Shown here: piece by piece, positions 28,377 to 39,964 of the stretch
How positions within the stretch are numbered: position 1 is the first letter of the stretch
How the letters are laid out: the number at the start of each line of letters is the position of its first letter
Assembly (NCBI GenBank): GCA_963580285.1
Contig: OY757014.1
Coordinates: 19,012,088-19,076,087 of the forward strand
Source: Lucinisca nassula
Lineage: Eukaryota; Mollusca; Bivalvia; Lucinida; Lucinidae
DNA length: 64,000 bases
Reading direction: 5' to 3'
Position numbers and translations under genes: made by a program
Notes under the pieces: model-generated
Told to the model about the DNA's origin: nothing
What the model saw: the letters and a program-made list of their open reading frames with translations, nothing else
Database searches by the model: none

Positions 28377-28514
28377 AGGTCATTCGGAGACGGGACCTCG
28401 TTTAAAGACAAATCCTAAAGTCTGGGGAAGCCCAGGGTCAAACCCATGACCCCTGGTTTATGAGGCGAGTAGCCTCACCACTACACCAGCCTCACCACTA
28501 CACCACAGAGGCTT
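28377..28514 (-). mobile_element. SINE F, partial, with internal 17 bp duplication
   Basis: The plus strand shows GGAGACGGGACCTCGTTTAA, CTGGGGAAGCCCAGGGTC and ACCACAGAGGCTTCT (tRNA-like head at the right). AGCCTCACCACTACACC is present twice in tandem. The 3' tail is missing. Confidence 0.75.
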
Positions 28515-28610
28515 CTAATTGTTGAAAATATGCAAAATACTCTCAGATTTAAGGATCACAAAACAAAGGTGAGAATACACTAAATTTCTTTTTCAACAAC
28601 TTTAGTGTTA

Positions 28611-28656
28611 AATGACCTAAAAAGTGTTGATGGGGACATAAAACCTCAAACAAACA
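28611..28656 (+). mobile_element. SINE B 3' end fragment
   Basis: AATGACCTAAAAAGTGTTGA followed by TGGGGACATAAAACCTC and CAAACAAACAG. Confidence 0.6.
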
Positions 28657-28736
28657 GTTGTCATTTATAAAATGGTTTGTGTAATTAACACAGTCTGCTG
28701 GTTGTACCTAGAGTTCCATGTTATAACGAGGTTCTG

Positions 28737-28928
28737 GGGCCAGTTGTTCAAAACTAACAACGTCGTTAGTTAAAATATTGTTAAAACTTTGATCATTTAA
28801 TACGGCAAATATATTAATATTTTTTCAGCAAAAATAACAAAATTTTAGGTATTAAAATTGCTAGATTAGTTAACAATTTGACCTCTAACGAGCTAGTTAA
28901 GCTAACAATGCTTTGAACACTTGGCCCA
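28737..28928. mobile_element. MITE U, full length
   Basis: It starts GGGGCCAGTTGTTCAAAACT and ends GCTTTGAACACTTGGCCCAA. The TIRs are about 17 bp. The interior, AAAACTTTGATCATTTAATA, is AT-rich. No ORF. Confidence 0.75.
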
Positions 28929-29392
28929 AGATGTATTATATATTTTATTATATTAAAATTGTCATGTTCTTATATCATCTATATGTTTTTGCTTGGACAT
29001 ATAACTACAGTTGTTGTACTATTAAACACGGTGTCTGCTTTGGACCCAACAATTGTGTTAAATAAAGAGTGTGCTATATATCAGTTAAAGATTCCTGCAA
29101 TAGTGGTATATATCACACTCTGATCAAAATGAATTCCATAAAAATAAAATGGCAATCAATAAAACATCATATTTTGAAAGTTAAGTGGCATGGAAACATT
29201 CCAACTACATGCAAATGTTCAATTGGTTTCTGTCCTAGCGGCAATTAATTTTGACAGTTCCAATATGCTTTCACTGTCACATTCATTCATGCTTTATGAA
29301 CAGATACTTCCAAATGCTGAATGTGAACTACTCAATCAGAGGACACAATCAGATCATGGAACTACTGAAAGTTAAGTAAAACCTCCAGTACT
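28929..29392. other. AT-rich unassigned sequence
   Basis: No repeat or gene recognised; a 61-codon open stretch here has no family features. Confidence 0.5.
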
Positions 29393-29586
29393 GGGGCCAG
29401 TTGTTCAAAACTAACGATGTCATTAGTTAACGTATCGTTAAAACTTTGATCATTTAATATGGCAAATATGCTAATATTTTTGCAGAAAAAATACCCAAAG
29501 TGTAGATATTGTACTTGCTAGAACAGTGAACAATATTACCACTAACAAGTCTCTTTAAGCTAATGAGGCTTTGAACAACTGGACCC
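29393..29586. mobile_element. MITE U, full length
   Basis: Ends GGGGCCAGTTGTTCAAAACT and GCTTTGAACAACTGGACCC; closely related to 28737-28928. Confidence 0.75.
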
Positions 29587-29659
29587 TGGACACCTCTGTT
29601 CAATAGCCACCTCTCTTCAGAAGCCACAATAATTCCCCCCAAATCATTTCAATACATAT

Positions 29660-29899
29660 TTAAGGGGAATGGGAACACCTTCAGGGGAGGCAACTCCTGC
29701 AAAAGTATTTTTGTCTCCCATGTCAATAGGGGTCAATTCTTAAAGGAAAGAATTTGCTCCTGAGGAGCAAATTCTTTCCTTTAAGAGTAGACCCCTTTTT
29801 TAGCGAGACAGGGCTGATAGAAAAGCTAACAGGAAGTCCCAAAAATTGTCTCCTTTTGAAAATGGTGGAAAATCTGCCAGGTGTTCCCATTCCCCTTAA
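29660..29899. mobile_element. MITE X with 22 bp perfect internal hairpin
   Basis: Terminal inverted repeats TTAAGGGGAATGGGAACACC and its complement at 29880-29899. Inside, arms 29739-29760 and 29764-29785 (CTTAAAGGAAAGAATTTGCT...) are exact complements with a TGA loop. A related half-element lies at 48853. Confidence 0.8.
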
Positions 29900-30029
29900 C
29901 CTCTGTTCCGCAACCACCTCTCTCCTCCAGCCTCTACTGGTATTGGACTGCCAAATTTATTTCAATAGCCAACAAAAGCTATCGCATGACAGCATAGCTT
30001 GCCTGTTTCACGCCTTCAACATATAAGAT

Positions 30030-31190
30030 AAAATCACTGAACCATCAAATATAGGTCACAATGACCTGAATATATTTTGAGGTCAATCATCAGGTCACAT
30101 GGAACATATATTCCAAGTATGACATTACTACAGGAAATAGTTTTGTTTGTTTGATTTGAGGTTTAACGTCCCCGTCAACACTGTAAAGGTCATTTGGGAG
30201 ACGTTGCTTCCAATTTTGTGGGACTTTTACCCGACTTTGAGATGAAATGACATCTCAAGCCCTGCCGCCCAATGAAACCTATAGGGTTTATTAGCATGGA
30301 CGGTCCGCCTGACACCGTGGTTCCTGGACAGGCTTAGATCCTCTAAGCGGTTTAACATGCATGGAAGCATCATGCAGCCCATATATTTCTTCAAGCCCCT
30401 ATGGGCGGGGGCCATACAGGAAATAGTGTCCAAGTTATAAGTTAAAATCATTGCACCACGAAAATAGGTCACACTGACCTAGATATATTTTTAAGTCAAT
30501 CACCTGTTCACATGGAACTTATTATCCAGGTATGAAGCTTCCCCATGAAATAGTATTCAAAACATATGGCACAATCACTGAACCATGAAATATAGGTAAC
30601 ACTGATCTAGATATACTTATATGTCATTCATCAAGTCACGTGGAATTGATAATCTAGGTATGAAGTTTCTTCATCAAATAGTATACAAGATACAAGGCAA
30701 AATCACTAAACCATGAAATATAGGTCACACTGACCTAGATTTTAGGTCAATCATCTGATTGCATGGAATATCCCAGGTATGACATTTCTCCATCAAAAGG
30801 TCTTTTGAGTTATAAGACAAAATCATTGAACCATGAAATATAGGTCATACTAAACTAGATATATTGTCAATCATCCGGTCACATGGAACTTATATACCAG
30901 GTATGGCAATTCTCCATTAAATAGTATTCAAGATATAAGGCAAAATCACTGAATCATGAAATATAGGTCACACTGACCAAGATATATTTTGAGGTTAATC
31001 ATCAGGTCACATGGAACTAATAATCCAGGTATGACAATTCTCCATCAAAAAGTCTTTGATTTATTAGGCAAAATATTGAACCATAAAATATAGGTCACAC
31101 TGACCTAGATATATTTTTAGGTCAATCATCGGGTCTCATGGAACTAATATCCCAGGTGTGACATTTCTCCAACAAATACTCTTCAAGATA
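30030..31190. repeat. Tandem array of ~110 bp units, split by a SINE
   Basis: About nine to ten units with AACCATGAAATATAGGTCAC, ACTGACCTAGATATATTTT and TCACATGGAACT. A SINE B (30142-30414) interrupts one unit. No hairpin end was identified. Confidence 0.8.
30142..30414 (-). mobile_element. SINE B, full length, 13 bp TSD
   Basis: The TSD is TACAGGAAATAGT at 30129-30141 and 30415-30427, splitting a unit of the tandem array. The plus strand reads TTGTTTGTTTGATTTGAGG to CCCCTATGGGCGGGGGCCA. Confidence 0.92.
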
Positions 31191-31194
31191 TTTT

Positions 31195-31265
31195 GCTTTG
31201 AGGTTTAACGTACCCGTCAACACTTTATAGGTCATTTTGGAGACATTGCTTCCAATTTTGTGGCA
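31195..31265 (-). mobile_element. SINE B, 5'-truncated
   Basis: GCTTTGAGGTTTAACGTACC through GGTCATTTTGGAGACATTGC to AATTTTGTGGC; 3' part only. Confidence 0.65.
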
Positions 31266-31572
31266 AAGGTTGTCTCAATATAGGAATTTTACTGTATTCT
31301 TGGAAAGTATGATGCAATTTGGGACAAACTTTGAAGAAAAGTTTCCCGGCTCTCCGGCTGTTATGCTAAATCTTTTTGCTATGCTTTACATTGCTTTGCT
31401 TGAGAGTCTGAATTCTGAAAATCTAAGAAAACATGCAAACGTCTGTCACTGTCAGTGACAAGAATAATATTTCCATGTGAAGAGATATTTTTTCACAGTT
31501 ATGGGTGATCATAATCTGTCTTGTCAGCTCTGTAATCACTTCATGCTATGAATGACCCTGATCTATTTTCTC

Positions 31573-31794
31573 TTAACCCATTTTGTACTGGAAACCCCAA
31601 AACAGGTACCCTGGCAAACAGTGCAGGCCTTGGCAAACAGTGCAGGCCCAGATCAGATGCCGCAGAATGCGGCATCTGATCAGGACCTACACTGTTTGCA
31701 AACAAAAATTTCCAAATAGTTTTGAAGGAATTTGTTACACAACCTGACACCTCTAAATTAAGGAGGGCGAATCCATTTGGTACAAAAAGGGTTA
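31573..31794. mobile_element. MITE S with a short internal duplication
   Basis: Ends TTAACCCATTTTGTACTGG and GGTACAAAAAGGGTTA. GGCAAACAGTGCAGGCC occurs twice in a row at 31612-31646. The palindrome is CCCAGATCAGATGCCGCAG... with ...GCGGCATCTGATCAGG. Confidence 0.75.
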
Positions 31795-31796
31795 TT

Positions 31797-32092
31797 TGTT
31801 TTGTTTGATTTGAGGTTTAACGTCCCCGTCAACACAGTATAGGTCATTTTGGAGACGTTGCTTCCAATTTTGTGGGACTTTAACCCGAAATTGAGATGAA
31901 ATGACATCTCAAGCCCTGTTGCCCAAGGAAACCAACAGGGTTTATAAGCATGGACCGTCCGACTCACACCCCGGTTCCTGGACAGGCTTAGATCCTCTAA
32001 GCGGTTTACCAGTACTAGTGTGCGGACGGTTTCAGCTCTGCGTGGAAGCATCATGCAGCCCATCTATTTCTTCAAGACCCCATGGGTGGGGA
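31797..32092 (-). mobile_element. SINE B, full length
   Basis: The plus strand shows TGTTTTGTTTGATTTGAGG to CAAGACCCCATGGGTGGGG. Flanks ACAAAAAGGGTTA and ACAAAAGGGTTA may be a diverged duplication. Confidence 0.88.
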
Positions 32093-32189
32093 TGGAACAA
32101 AAGGGTTAAGAAGAATGGTAGCCACTTCTAGGGAGACAACTTCTTCAAAAATACTTTTATCTACAGGGGTCTACCATATTTACCCTAAA

Positions 32190-33072
32190 ATTCTAAAAAT
32201 AGCCATCGGAAGAGATGGCAAATCCCCCGACCAAAAGCCAATAGGGCTTCGGAAGATTGTTCACCAACAGAAAGTGCAGCAGAATTAAACCAGCAATATA
32301 TCACAAAAGTATTGGAGTTATTGCCATCACAAGATTATACTGTCAGGGGAGATAACTAAAATTCCAGGGCACTCAGAATTGTGGTTCGTGCGCATGACAT
32401 GCCTGCTTAAGCTCATGTATTTCTGTACCATCAATATATCTGAAAGGGTATTGCAGATGCTGGTCCTACTGTTATATTGGAAGGTAGATAAGTCAAATAC
32501 CACAGCACCAAGAGTTGTAATTCTTGCGCATGACACCCCTTCTGTACCTTGTATACAATTCTGCCAAGTTCCTTCAATATATCTCAAAGGGTGTTGGATT
32601 ATGTAATTCTTGAGCATGACACATCTGATAACTCAAATACCATAGCACCAAGAGTTGTGGTTCTTAAGCATGAAGCGCCATCTCAACCTGTATACAATTG
32701 TGCCAAGTAACATCAATGAATCTCAAAGGGTACTGGAGTTATGGCCATCACAAGGTTATATTGTAAGGGGAGATAACTAAAAACCCAGAGCACCCAGAGT
32801 TTTAATTCTTGAGCATAACACGCCTGCTTAACCTCATGTACATCTGCATCAAGTACCAACAATATGTCTCAAAGGGAGGTACGGTTATCACAAGGTGGTC
32901 ATACTGTTATATTGGAAGGGGAGATAACTCAAATACCATATCACCCAGAGTTGTGGTTCTTAAGCATGAAGCGCCATCTCAACCTTGTATACAATTGTGC
33001 CAAGTACCATCAATAAATCTCAAAGGGTATTAGCGTTATGGCCATCACAAGGTTATATTGTCAGGGAGATAA
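32190..33072. repeat. Tandem element with 'GGAGTTATGGCCATCACAAG' units
   Basis: Irregular ~140-200 bp units carry GGAGTTATGGCCATCACAAG, GGGGAGATAACTAAAA and AGAGTTGTGGTTCTTAAGC. The left edge (AAGAGATGGCAAATCCCCCG, 32210) resembles 41024-41043. The array resumes at about 34786 after another element. Confidence 0.7.
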
Positions 33073-34785
33073 TTAAACAAGAGGCCCATGGGCCACTACG
33101 CTCACCAGAGGTCATGTGGTTTATACCGGTTACAAGGCAAGGTGACCATCTTGGTCATGTGACAACAATACCACGAATAATGTTTAATTGCCTCACCCCC
33201 ATAGAGGCTTTTCATGCAATTTGGTTTCAATAAGCACAGCTCTTTTACTGGAGAAGAAGATAAAAATACTGAATACTGAATCTGAGCCATCCAAGACAAA
33301 GGTCAGTAATGACCTTGACCTTTGGAATTGATAAACTTCCATTCAGCTAAATGCAAATATCATTTTTGATGTCACAGTCTACCAGGCAATCAGAAATATC
33401 CACTACTTTGCCATTTTTCCATACACATGTCTAAGTGACCAAATTTGATCTTGACATAAAACAGGTCAAGGTCAACCAAAGGTCATCATTTGATCAAACT
33501 TGGTAGGGCCAGAGTCCCTGATGCTGCATACCAAGTTTCAAGATCATCGGCCATTCGGTTCTTGAGAAGATTTGTAAAGGGTTTTTCCCATATATGGGCA
33601 TGGTGGCCCATATTGGTCATTTGACCCAGTCCTCACGAACAAACTTTCGTTACCTCATTCCATAGAGGCTCCACATGTAATTTGGTTTCAATTGGCCAAG
33701 TAGTTTAAGTGAAGAAGAAGATAAAAATACTGAATCTGAGCCGTCCTGGACCTTGACCTTTGCAACTGATAAACTTCCATTCAGCTGATAGTAAATACCA
33801 TTTCTGATGCCCCTAGCTAATATACAATCAGAAAAATCCACTGTTTTGCCATTTTTTCCATACAAATATCTAAGTGACCAAATTTGACCTTGACATAAAA
33901 CAGGTCAAGGTCAACCAAAGGTCATCGTTTGAACAAAATTGGTAGGGCCAGTCTCTGATGCTGCATACCAAGTTTCAAGATCATCGGCCATTCGGTTCTT
34001 GAGAAGAAGATTTTTAAAGGTTTTTACCATATATGCGCATGGCGGCCATATTGGTCATGCGACCCAGTCCTCACGAACAAACTTTTGTTACCTAATTCCA
34101 TAGAGGCTCCACATGTAATTTGGTTTCAATTGGCCAAGTAGTTTAAGTGAAGAAGAAGATAAAAATACTGAATCTGAGCCATCCTGGACAAAGGTCCGTA
34201 AATGACCTTGACCTTTGGAACTGATAAACTTCCATTCAGCTGATTGCAAATACCATTTTTGATGCCACTAGCTAACATACAATCAGAAAAATCCACTGCT
34301 TTGCCGTTTTTCCATACAAATGTCTTTTTTTTTTTTTTTTTTTTTTGTTTGGGTTTTACGGCCCTTTCAAGATTATTTCACTCATATCGAGCCGATCGTT
34401 AATCATAGGTGGGCGAAAACCAGAGTACCCGGAGAAAAACCACATGACCTTCCGTTGCAGAACTTGGCGTCTCACACGTGACCCGAGCGAGGCTCGAACC
34501 CACGGCGGTGAGAGACCTAATGACTAAGAGTCAGCGCTCTTATCCATTAGGCCACGGAGGCCCATTTACAAATGTCTAAGTGACCAAATTTGACCTTGAC
34601 ATAAAACAGGTCAAGGTCAACTGAAGATCATTTTTTGAACAAACTTGGTAGGGCCCGAGTCCCCGATGCTGCATACCAAGTAAAACAGGTCAAGGTCAAC
34701 TGAAGATCATCATTTGAACAAACTTGGTAGGGCCCGAGTCCCCGATGCTGCATACCAAGTTTCAAGATCATGGGATATTATCTAA
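33073..34785. mobile_element. Pearl-like element with ~400 bp units, nested in the array
   Basis: It starts ACAAGAGGCCCATGGGCCAC (hairpin GGCCCATGGGCC), then TACGCTCACC. About three long units contain AAATTTGACCTTGACATAAA, ACAGGTCAAGGTCAACC and CCAAGTTTCAAGATCATCGG. A SINE A is inserted at 34326. Confidence 0.7.
34326..34566 (-). mobile_element. SINE A, full length, 11 bp TSD
   Basis: The TSD is TACAAATGTCT at 34315-34325 and 34567-34577. A T-run of more than 20 bases marks the tail. Head, centre and tail are intact and close to the copy at 145. Confidence 0.92.
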
Positions 34786-35406
34786 AAGAGTATTGGAGTT
34801 ATGGCCATCACAAGGTAGTCACTCTATTTTAATGGAAGGGGAGATAACTCAAAAACAATGGCACACAGAGTTGTGGTTCTTGTGCATGACATGCTGTCTC
34901 AGCCTTGTGAACAACTGTGCCAGGTACCATCAATATATCTCAAAGGGTATAGGAGTTATGGCTATCACAAAGTAGTAATTCTATTTTATAAAAAAGGGAG
35001 ATAACTAAAAAAGTATGGCATCCAGAGTTCTGGATATGGCACAACACGCCGTCTCAGCCTTGTGAACAATTGTGCCAAAAAACATCAAAGAATCTTAAAG
35101 GGTATAGGAGTTATGGCCATCACAAGGTTGTGTCTACGGACGGACGGATGGACGTCCGAGGATGGACACTTATTGGGTACTTCCATGTTAAAAACTACCC
35201 AACAAGACACAAAAATACCCCTAAACTACCCAACAAAGCAATAAATCTTGTTGGCTACTTTTTTTGGACACTAACAGAATAAATGGCAAATACTCAACAA
35301 TGTCCTACCTAACTAGTGCCCATTCGTGTGCCCGGATGGACAGATGGATGGACAGATGCCAGGCTGATCGCTATATCCCCCAAACCTATTTGGTCGGGGG
35401 ATCTTG
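34786..35406. repeat. Continuation of the 'GGAGTTATGGCCATCACAAG' element and its 3' hairpin
   Basis: About three units, then GGACGGACGGATGGACG, an interruption, GATGGACAGATGGATGG and a terminal hairpin (CCCCCAAACCTATTTGGTCG with GGGG) ending GGGGGATC. This is the expected right end of the element begun at about 32190. Confidence 0.65.
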
Positions 35407-35494
35407 AGAACTTGCTGTAATTCTCCTAAAATTTTAACACTTTTGTTTCATGATCCAGCGAGAAGTCCTAAAGGTGCAGATGCAATGAAAGCAT

Positions 35495-35575
35495 AGATCC
35501 TGATCAGACTGCTCATGCTGATCAGACTGCAGGAGCAGTCTGATCTGGGTCTGTACTGTTTGCTAAGGCTTTCTG
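35495..35575. repeat. GATCAG-core palindrome
   Basis: Arms TAGATCCTGATCAGACTGCT and AGCAGTCTGATCTGGGTCTG, with one extra copy of GATCAGACTGC. The core is seen here outside clear P1 or S ends. Confidence 0.55.
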
Positions 35576-35649
35576 TCCTAATACTTAGGATTATTACGGT
35601 ACCCTAAGTATTCAGACACCTTATCTGCTTACCATACTTGTTCCAAAAT

Positions 35650-35862
35650 TTAACCCTTGTCCTGCTGAATATTCATATATGCCACACCCACTACTGAGTA
35701 TCAACCAATCAGATTACTTGATGCAAATTATTGCAACAAATTCACAATCTGAATGGCAAACAATGTAGATGCTGATCAGATGGCTTCGTCAGAAGCCATC
35801 TGATCTGGATCTACATTGTTTCAAAGATAAGGCATATCCGGGATTAGCAGGACAAGGGTTAA
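35650..35862. mobile_element. MITE P1, full length
   Basis: Ends TTAACCCTTGTCCTGCTGAA and GGATTAGCAGGACAAGGGTTAA (last 20: ATTAGCAGGACAAGGGTTAA). The dyad is GATGGCTTCGTCAGAAGCCATC. Interior TATCAACCAATCAGATTACT is typical for the family. Confidence 0.85.
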
Positions 35863-36004
35863 ACAAGTACAATCTACTATCCCATCTTGGGTCTAAAAAT
35901 AGCTGGATGAGTGGCAATCAGTGCCTACCTGATGAGACACTGCAGAAGATGCTGCATTCTGCAGTCTCATCTGGGTCTACACTGTTTGTTCAGGCCTGTC
36001 TGTC
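35863..36004. repeat. Palindromic repeat remnant
   Basis: GATGAGACACTGCAGAAGAT and GCAGTCTCATCTGGGTCTAC form a variant of the GATCAG-core, in the same context as 7073-7140. Confidence 0.5.
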
Positions 36005-36245
36005 TGAATTTGTTTGTTTGTATTGTATTGGAGTTTAATGGCGCAGTCAACACTCTTTAGGTCATTTTTGAGCCAGCCAGTATACCTATCCACAGTTTTC
36101 CTGGGCAGGCTTATACTTAAGCGGTTAACCAGTACAGTGTATTTTCTTTTGCCAGAAACTGACAACTGCCCTTCTTGAATCAGCGAAAGGGAGAGAACGA
36201 CTGTAGAAAAGATTTCATAATCTCCACTAAAGAATGTTGCCTACC
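36005..36245 (-). mobile_element. SINE C 3' body, 5'-truncated
   Basis: The plus strand shows the tail TTTGTTTGTTTGTATTG and GGAGTTTAATGGCGCAGTCA, then GGGCAGGCTTATACTTAAGC, CCAGAAACTGACAACTGCC and AGGGAGAGAACGACTG. This matches 50960-51216 in reverse. The tRNA head is missing. Confidence 0.75.
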
Positions 36246-36825
36246 CCGGCTGTCAGTCAGAATACATACAGTAAACACCATACACTTTTTATACTGAATG
36301 GAATCATCCTCTTTTATACAGCAGGAGTCCATTTTGAAATTTAGGGGTGCGAGGTTCAGCTATTTGTAGAAAAGTATGTTGACAAGAGAGCCATGGTGAC
36401 CCTTAATCACTCACCTGTGAGCTTTGTAGCCTCTAGAATGCACAAACAGATTTAAAGAAATTGGACCTGGTGACCTAGTTTTTGATCCAATATGACTCAT
36501 ATTCCAACATGTCTCATATTCAAAACCTGACCAAGGTATTTAAGACAAAAAAAAATCTGTTCAGTTTAATGAAGATAAAAGCAAAACTGTAGCCTCTAGA
36601 GGGTAAACAAGGTTGTAAAGTATTCTGACCTTGTGACCTGTTTTTTTATTCAACATGACCTATATTCTAACTTGACCAAGGCCGCATCAAGTCGTATATT
36701 CTGAGAAAGTTTCAAGAAGATGGAAGCTAAACTGTGGCCTGTAGAAGGTGAAAAAGATATTAAAGCAATATGATCTAGTGGCCTAGATTTTTATCTGACA
36801 TGACCACATTCAACATTACGAAAAC

Positions 36826-37091
36826 ATGCCTATACAAATACATTGAAAATTTTATCACCTAAAAAACGAAAATTTTACATGAAAAAATGTGATATTTTTC
36901 TTATTTCTGTTCAAAATATAAATTGTGGGTACACGTTAGAACCGTCTCATTGAGGCAGTTTTAACAAGTACCCACAGTCTATATTTTAGAGCAGAATTAA
37001 GAAAAAAAGTTTTACCCCTGTGAACCCCAGTTTTACTGTATAAAAGTGGGATTCAAGGGGGTCAGAGATAAAAAAGGCGTGTTTTCGTGAA
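36826..37091. mobile_element. MITE Q, near full length
   Basis: From TACGAAAACATGCCTATACA to AAAAGGCGTGTTTTCGTG. AACAT occurs on both sides (CAACAT|TACG, CGTG|AACAT), a possible 5 bp duplication. Confidence 0.8.
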
Positions 37092-38199
37092 CATGAAGAT
37101 TGAAGCAAAGCTATGGCCTCTACAGGGTGAACAACACATTAAAGCAATTTAACATAGTGACCTAGTTTTCGATCAAATCTGATCCATATTTGAACTTAAA
37201 ATATTATCAAGACAAACATTCTAGTATAACTTGATGAAGATCAAAGCAAAACTGTGGCCTCTAAAGGGTGAACAAGGTTTTAAAGAAATTTGAGGTAGTG
37301 ACCTAGTTTCTTATCTGATATGACCCATATTCAAACTTTACCAAGATATCTTCGGGACAAATATTTTGGTATATTTTCAGTATATTTTCAGGAAGATTGA
37401 AGCAAAACTATAGCCTCTAGAGAATGAACAACATATTTAAGCAATAGTATGAGGTAGTGACCTAGTTTCTGATCAAATATAACCCACATTGAAACCTGAC
37501 CAAGATATCATCAGGACAAACATTCTGGTATAGTTTCATTAAAACTGAAGCGAAATTATGGCCTCTAGCAGGTGAACAAGCTTTAAAAGTTATTTGACTT
37601 AGTGACCTAGTTTTGACCCAGCATGACCAGTATTGGAACTTGACCTAGATATCATCGAGACAAACATTGTGGTATTGTTTCATAAAGTTTGAAGCAAACT
37701 TATGGCCACTAGAGGGTGAACAAAGTTTTAAAGCAATTTGACCTGGTGACCTAGTTTTTGATCCTTCCTGACCAATATTCGAACTTGACCAAGTCGTCAT
37801 CAAATATTCTGGTGTAATTTTTTGAAATATGAAGCGCAACTGTGGCATCTAGTGTGTGAACAAGATTTTAAGGAAATTTGACCTAGTGACATAGTTTTTG
37901 ATCAATCATGACCCATATTCAAATTTGACTGTGATATTATCAAGTCAAAAATTCTCGGAAAATTTTGTATAGACTGAAGCAAAAATGTGGCCTGTAGAGG
38001 ATGAACAAGTTTTTACAGCAATTTGACCTAGTGACCTAGTTTTTTGATCTGAAAAGAACCATATTGAAGTCGATTGACATATCATCAAGACAAAATCTTC
38101 TGATAAAGTTTCATGAAGACTGAAGTTAAATTGTGGCTTCCAGAGAGCAAACAAAGTTTTAACTACATCTGACCTGGGGTTTTTTTACCCTACATAACA

Positions 38200-38522
38200 T
38201 ACCGTATTCGCCCTAAATACCGCACCGTGCGCTTAGTTTTTTCAAAATCATGTAAAAAAATCGCAGTGTAAAATCTACCTAATTAGCGCACAATCAATGC
38301 GAAAAAAACAGCCCCCGAGATTATGCATACTGATATTTAATGGGGCGGAAAATGATACTAAAGCATTGCCTTCACTTCAAATAACATTTGTTTTTTAGCT
38401 ATTTATTGTGAGAGCTTCCAGGGGGAGGTTACTGTAAAGTTTGAACTTATGCATTTCCTTTTCAAAAATAGCTTTGGTGTGCGCTTATAGGAGCATGTGC
38501 GGTAATTAGGGCGAATACGGTA
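38200..38522. mobile_element. MITE Y (TACCGTATTCGCCCTAA ends)
   Basis: The ends TACCGTATTCGCCCTAAAT and TTAGGGCGAATACGGTA are inverted repeats, with CGCAC and GTGCG just inside. It has no ORF. It interrupts the 36383 tandem array. Confidence 0.75.
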
Positions 38523-38689
38523 TATTAACAAAAGTTGACTTATGACCTAGTTTTTCATCCTACATGACCCACAATCAAACTTGACAGAGATTTTATCCCA
38601 AAAGTTACATGTAGATTCAGGTGTGCTAACAAAATGAAGGTAAACATCTTATCTTAGCCCATCATTTGTTTAAACCTTAAGATACCAAT

Positions 38690-39070
38690 CACAGCCATTG
38701 CTGTCTGCTATGTGGTCTGCTGGTTTTGCTGCAAACAGAGTGGACCCAGTTCAGACTCCTGTTGCAGTAGTCTAATCAGGGTACACACTGTTTACATGTG
38801 AGACTTTCGGATGAGTCTTTAAACCGAGGTCCTGTCTCCTTAGCTGTTGGTGGGACGTAAAACTAAAACTCACTCACTCACTGTTTACATGTGTGTTAAA
38901 AAAAAGGTTTGAAAAGTAACTGCAGACAAAATGCCAATCATGACTATTGTCGTCTGCTTTGCTGTCTGCTGGTTACCTTAAAAGTATTTTTTTGCAGTGT
39001 GGACCCAGATCAGACTGCTCCTGTAAAAGCAGTCTGATCTTGTCTTGGGCCACACTGTTTGCCTGTATGG
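38690..39070. repeat. Two GATCAG-core palindromes with a nested SINE fragment
   Basis: Palindromes lie at about 38735-38793 (GTGGACCCAGTTCAGACTCC) and 38996-39060 (GTGGACCCAGATCAGACTGC with AGCAGTCTGATCTTG). The first ends in CACTGTTTACATGTG, where a headless SINE F inserted. Confidence 0.6.
38801..38878 (+). mobile_element. SINE F without its tRNA head, 15 bp TSD
   Basis: Only AGACTTTCGGATGAGTCTTT to the CGTAAAACTAAAACTC tail is present. The TSD CACTGTTTACATGTG lies at 38786-38800 and 38879-38893. Confidence 0.88.
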
Positions 39071-39158
39071 AAAATTTTTTAAAACGTTTGCAAAAAAAAT
39101 GAGCAGACGAAATAAGCAGGGGACATTTTCAAATGTAGTTTTTCTCCACTCTTATGGG

Positions 39159-39338
39159 TTAACCCTTATCTTGCTGTTCACGACAACCCCTATCTTTGCA
39201 AACAGTGTCTGATCTGGATCTACACTGTTTGGCATTTAGTTTATGAATTTGTAGCATTAAATTACATCGAGTAATTTGATTGGTTGATAGACAGAAATGG
39301 GTGTGGCTTAAATGAATATTCAGCAAGATAAGGGTTAA
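39159..39338. mobile_element. MITE P1, internally shortened
   Basis: Ends TTAACCCTTATCTTGCTG and CAGCAAGATAAGGGTTAA. One dyad arm is deleted: ACAGTG runs directly into TCTGATCTGGATCTACACTG. Confidence 0.8.
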
Positions 39339-39344
39339 AGGGTT

Positions 39345-39964
39345 AAACCTTGCCGAAGGAAGAGAAATGATAAAACTGCATACCCCTAATAAATCCATTT
39401 ATTCTGTGTAGTTTGCTAAGGTTTCCTTACAAGGATTAATGTTAAGATGATGATAATACCAGCTGTTACATAAATCCAGACAAACTGCACAGTTTTCAAA
39501 AGCAAACAATAAGAATAAATTTCAGCCTGAATGTCATAAAATAATACCACAGCAACACATTCAGTCGTATTACTAAATTGAATCTATATTCTTTCAATAT
39601 TAATCTGGCAACAGACACTAAATCCCCAAACAACTGCAGGAAGGTCTATTACATTCCAATGCAGTTTAATAGTTGTAATTTCCACAAAGAAACCTTCGGA
39701 AATCTCTATTGATTTGCAACAAATCACCTAATATTTATCATTTGTATCAAAAGCAATCTAACATCAACTAGAATTTTTTGTATATCTTTTATAAATGAGA
39801 TGATGTACATGTATTTTCTTAACTTTTTACCAATCAGACAGAATACCCATAATGAACCAAAGTATTGGGACTGAGCAGTGCAAACTCAGTCGGACTTTGT
39901 GGCATCTGATCTGTTTGTAAAACCCATCATACAAATCTCTACACACAAGACTCCAAACTCACAA
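39345..39964. other. AT-rich unassigned sequence
   Basis: No gene or recognised repeat over about 600 bp. Confidence 0.5.

Larger units (their letters stand above)
36383..38645. mobile_element. Pearl-like element with ~110 bp units, broken by MITEs Q and Y
   Basis: It starts ACAAGAGAGCCATGGTGACC, then TAATCACTCACCTG. About 15-18 units carry TGTGGCCTCTAGAGGGTGAA-like, GACCTAGTGACCTAGTTTTT and TGACCCATATTCAAACTTG. MITE Q (36826-37091) and MITE Y (38200-38522) are inserted. Confidence 0.75.

Noticed and set aside
28080..28418. Extension of the mariner ORF beyond the right terminal repeat as a host fusion
   Set aside because: The frame merely reads through the terminal repeat because the stop is lost; the tail has no domain features and runs into a SINE F.
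36383..38645. CRISPR-like array
   Set aside because: Units are diverged ~110 bp tandem copies with no short exact repeat and variable spacer pattern, and the context is a eukaryotic repeat landscape.
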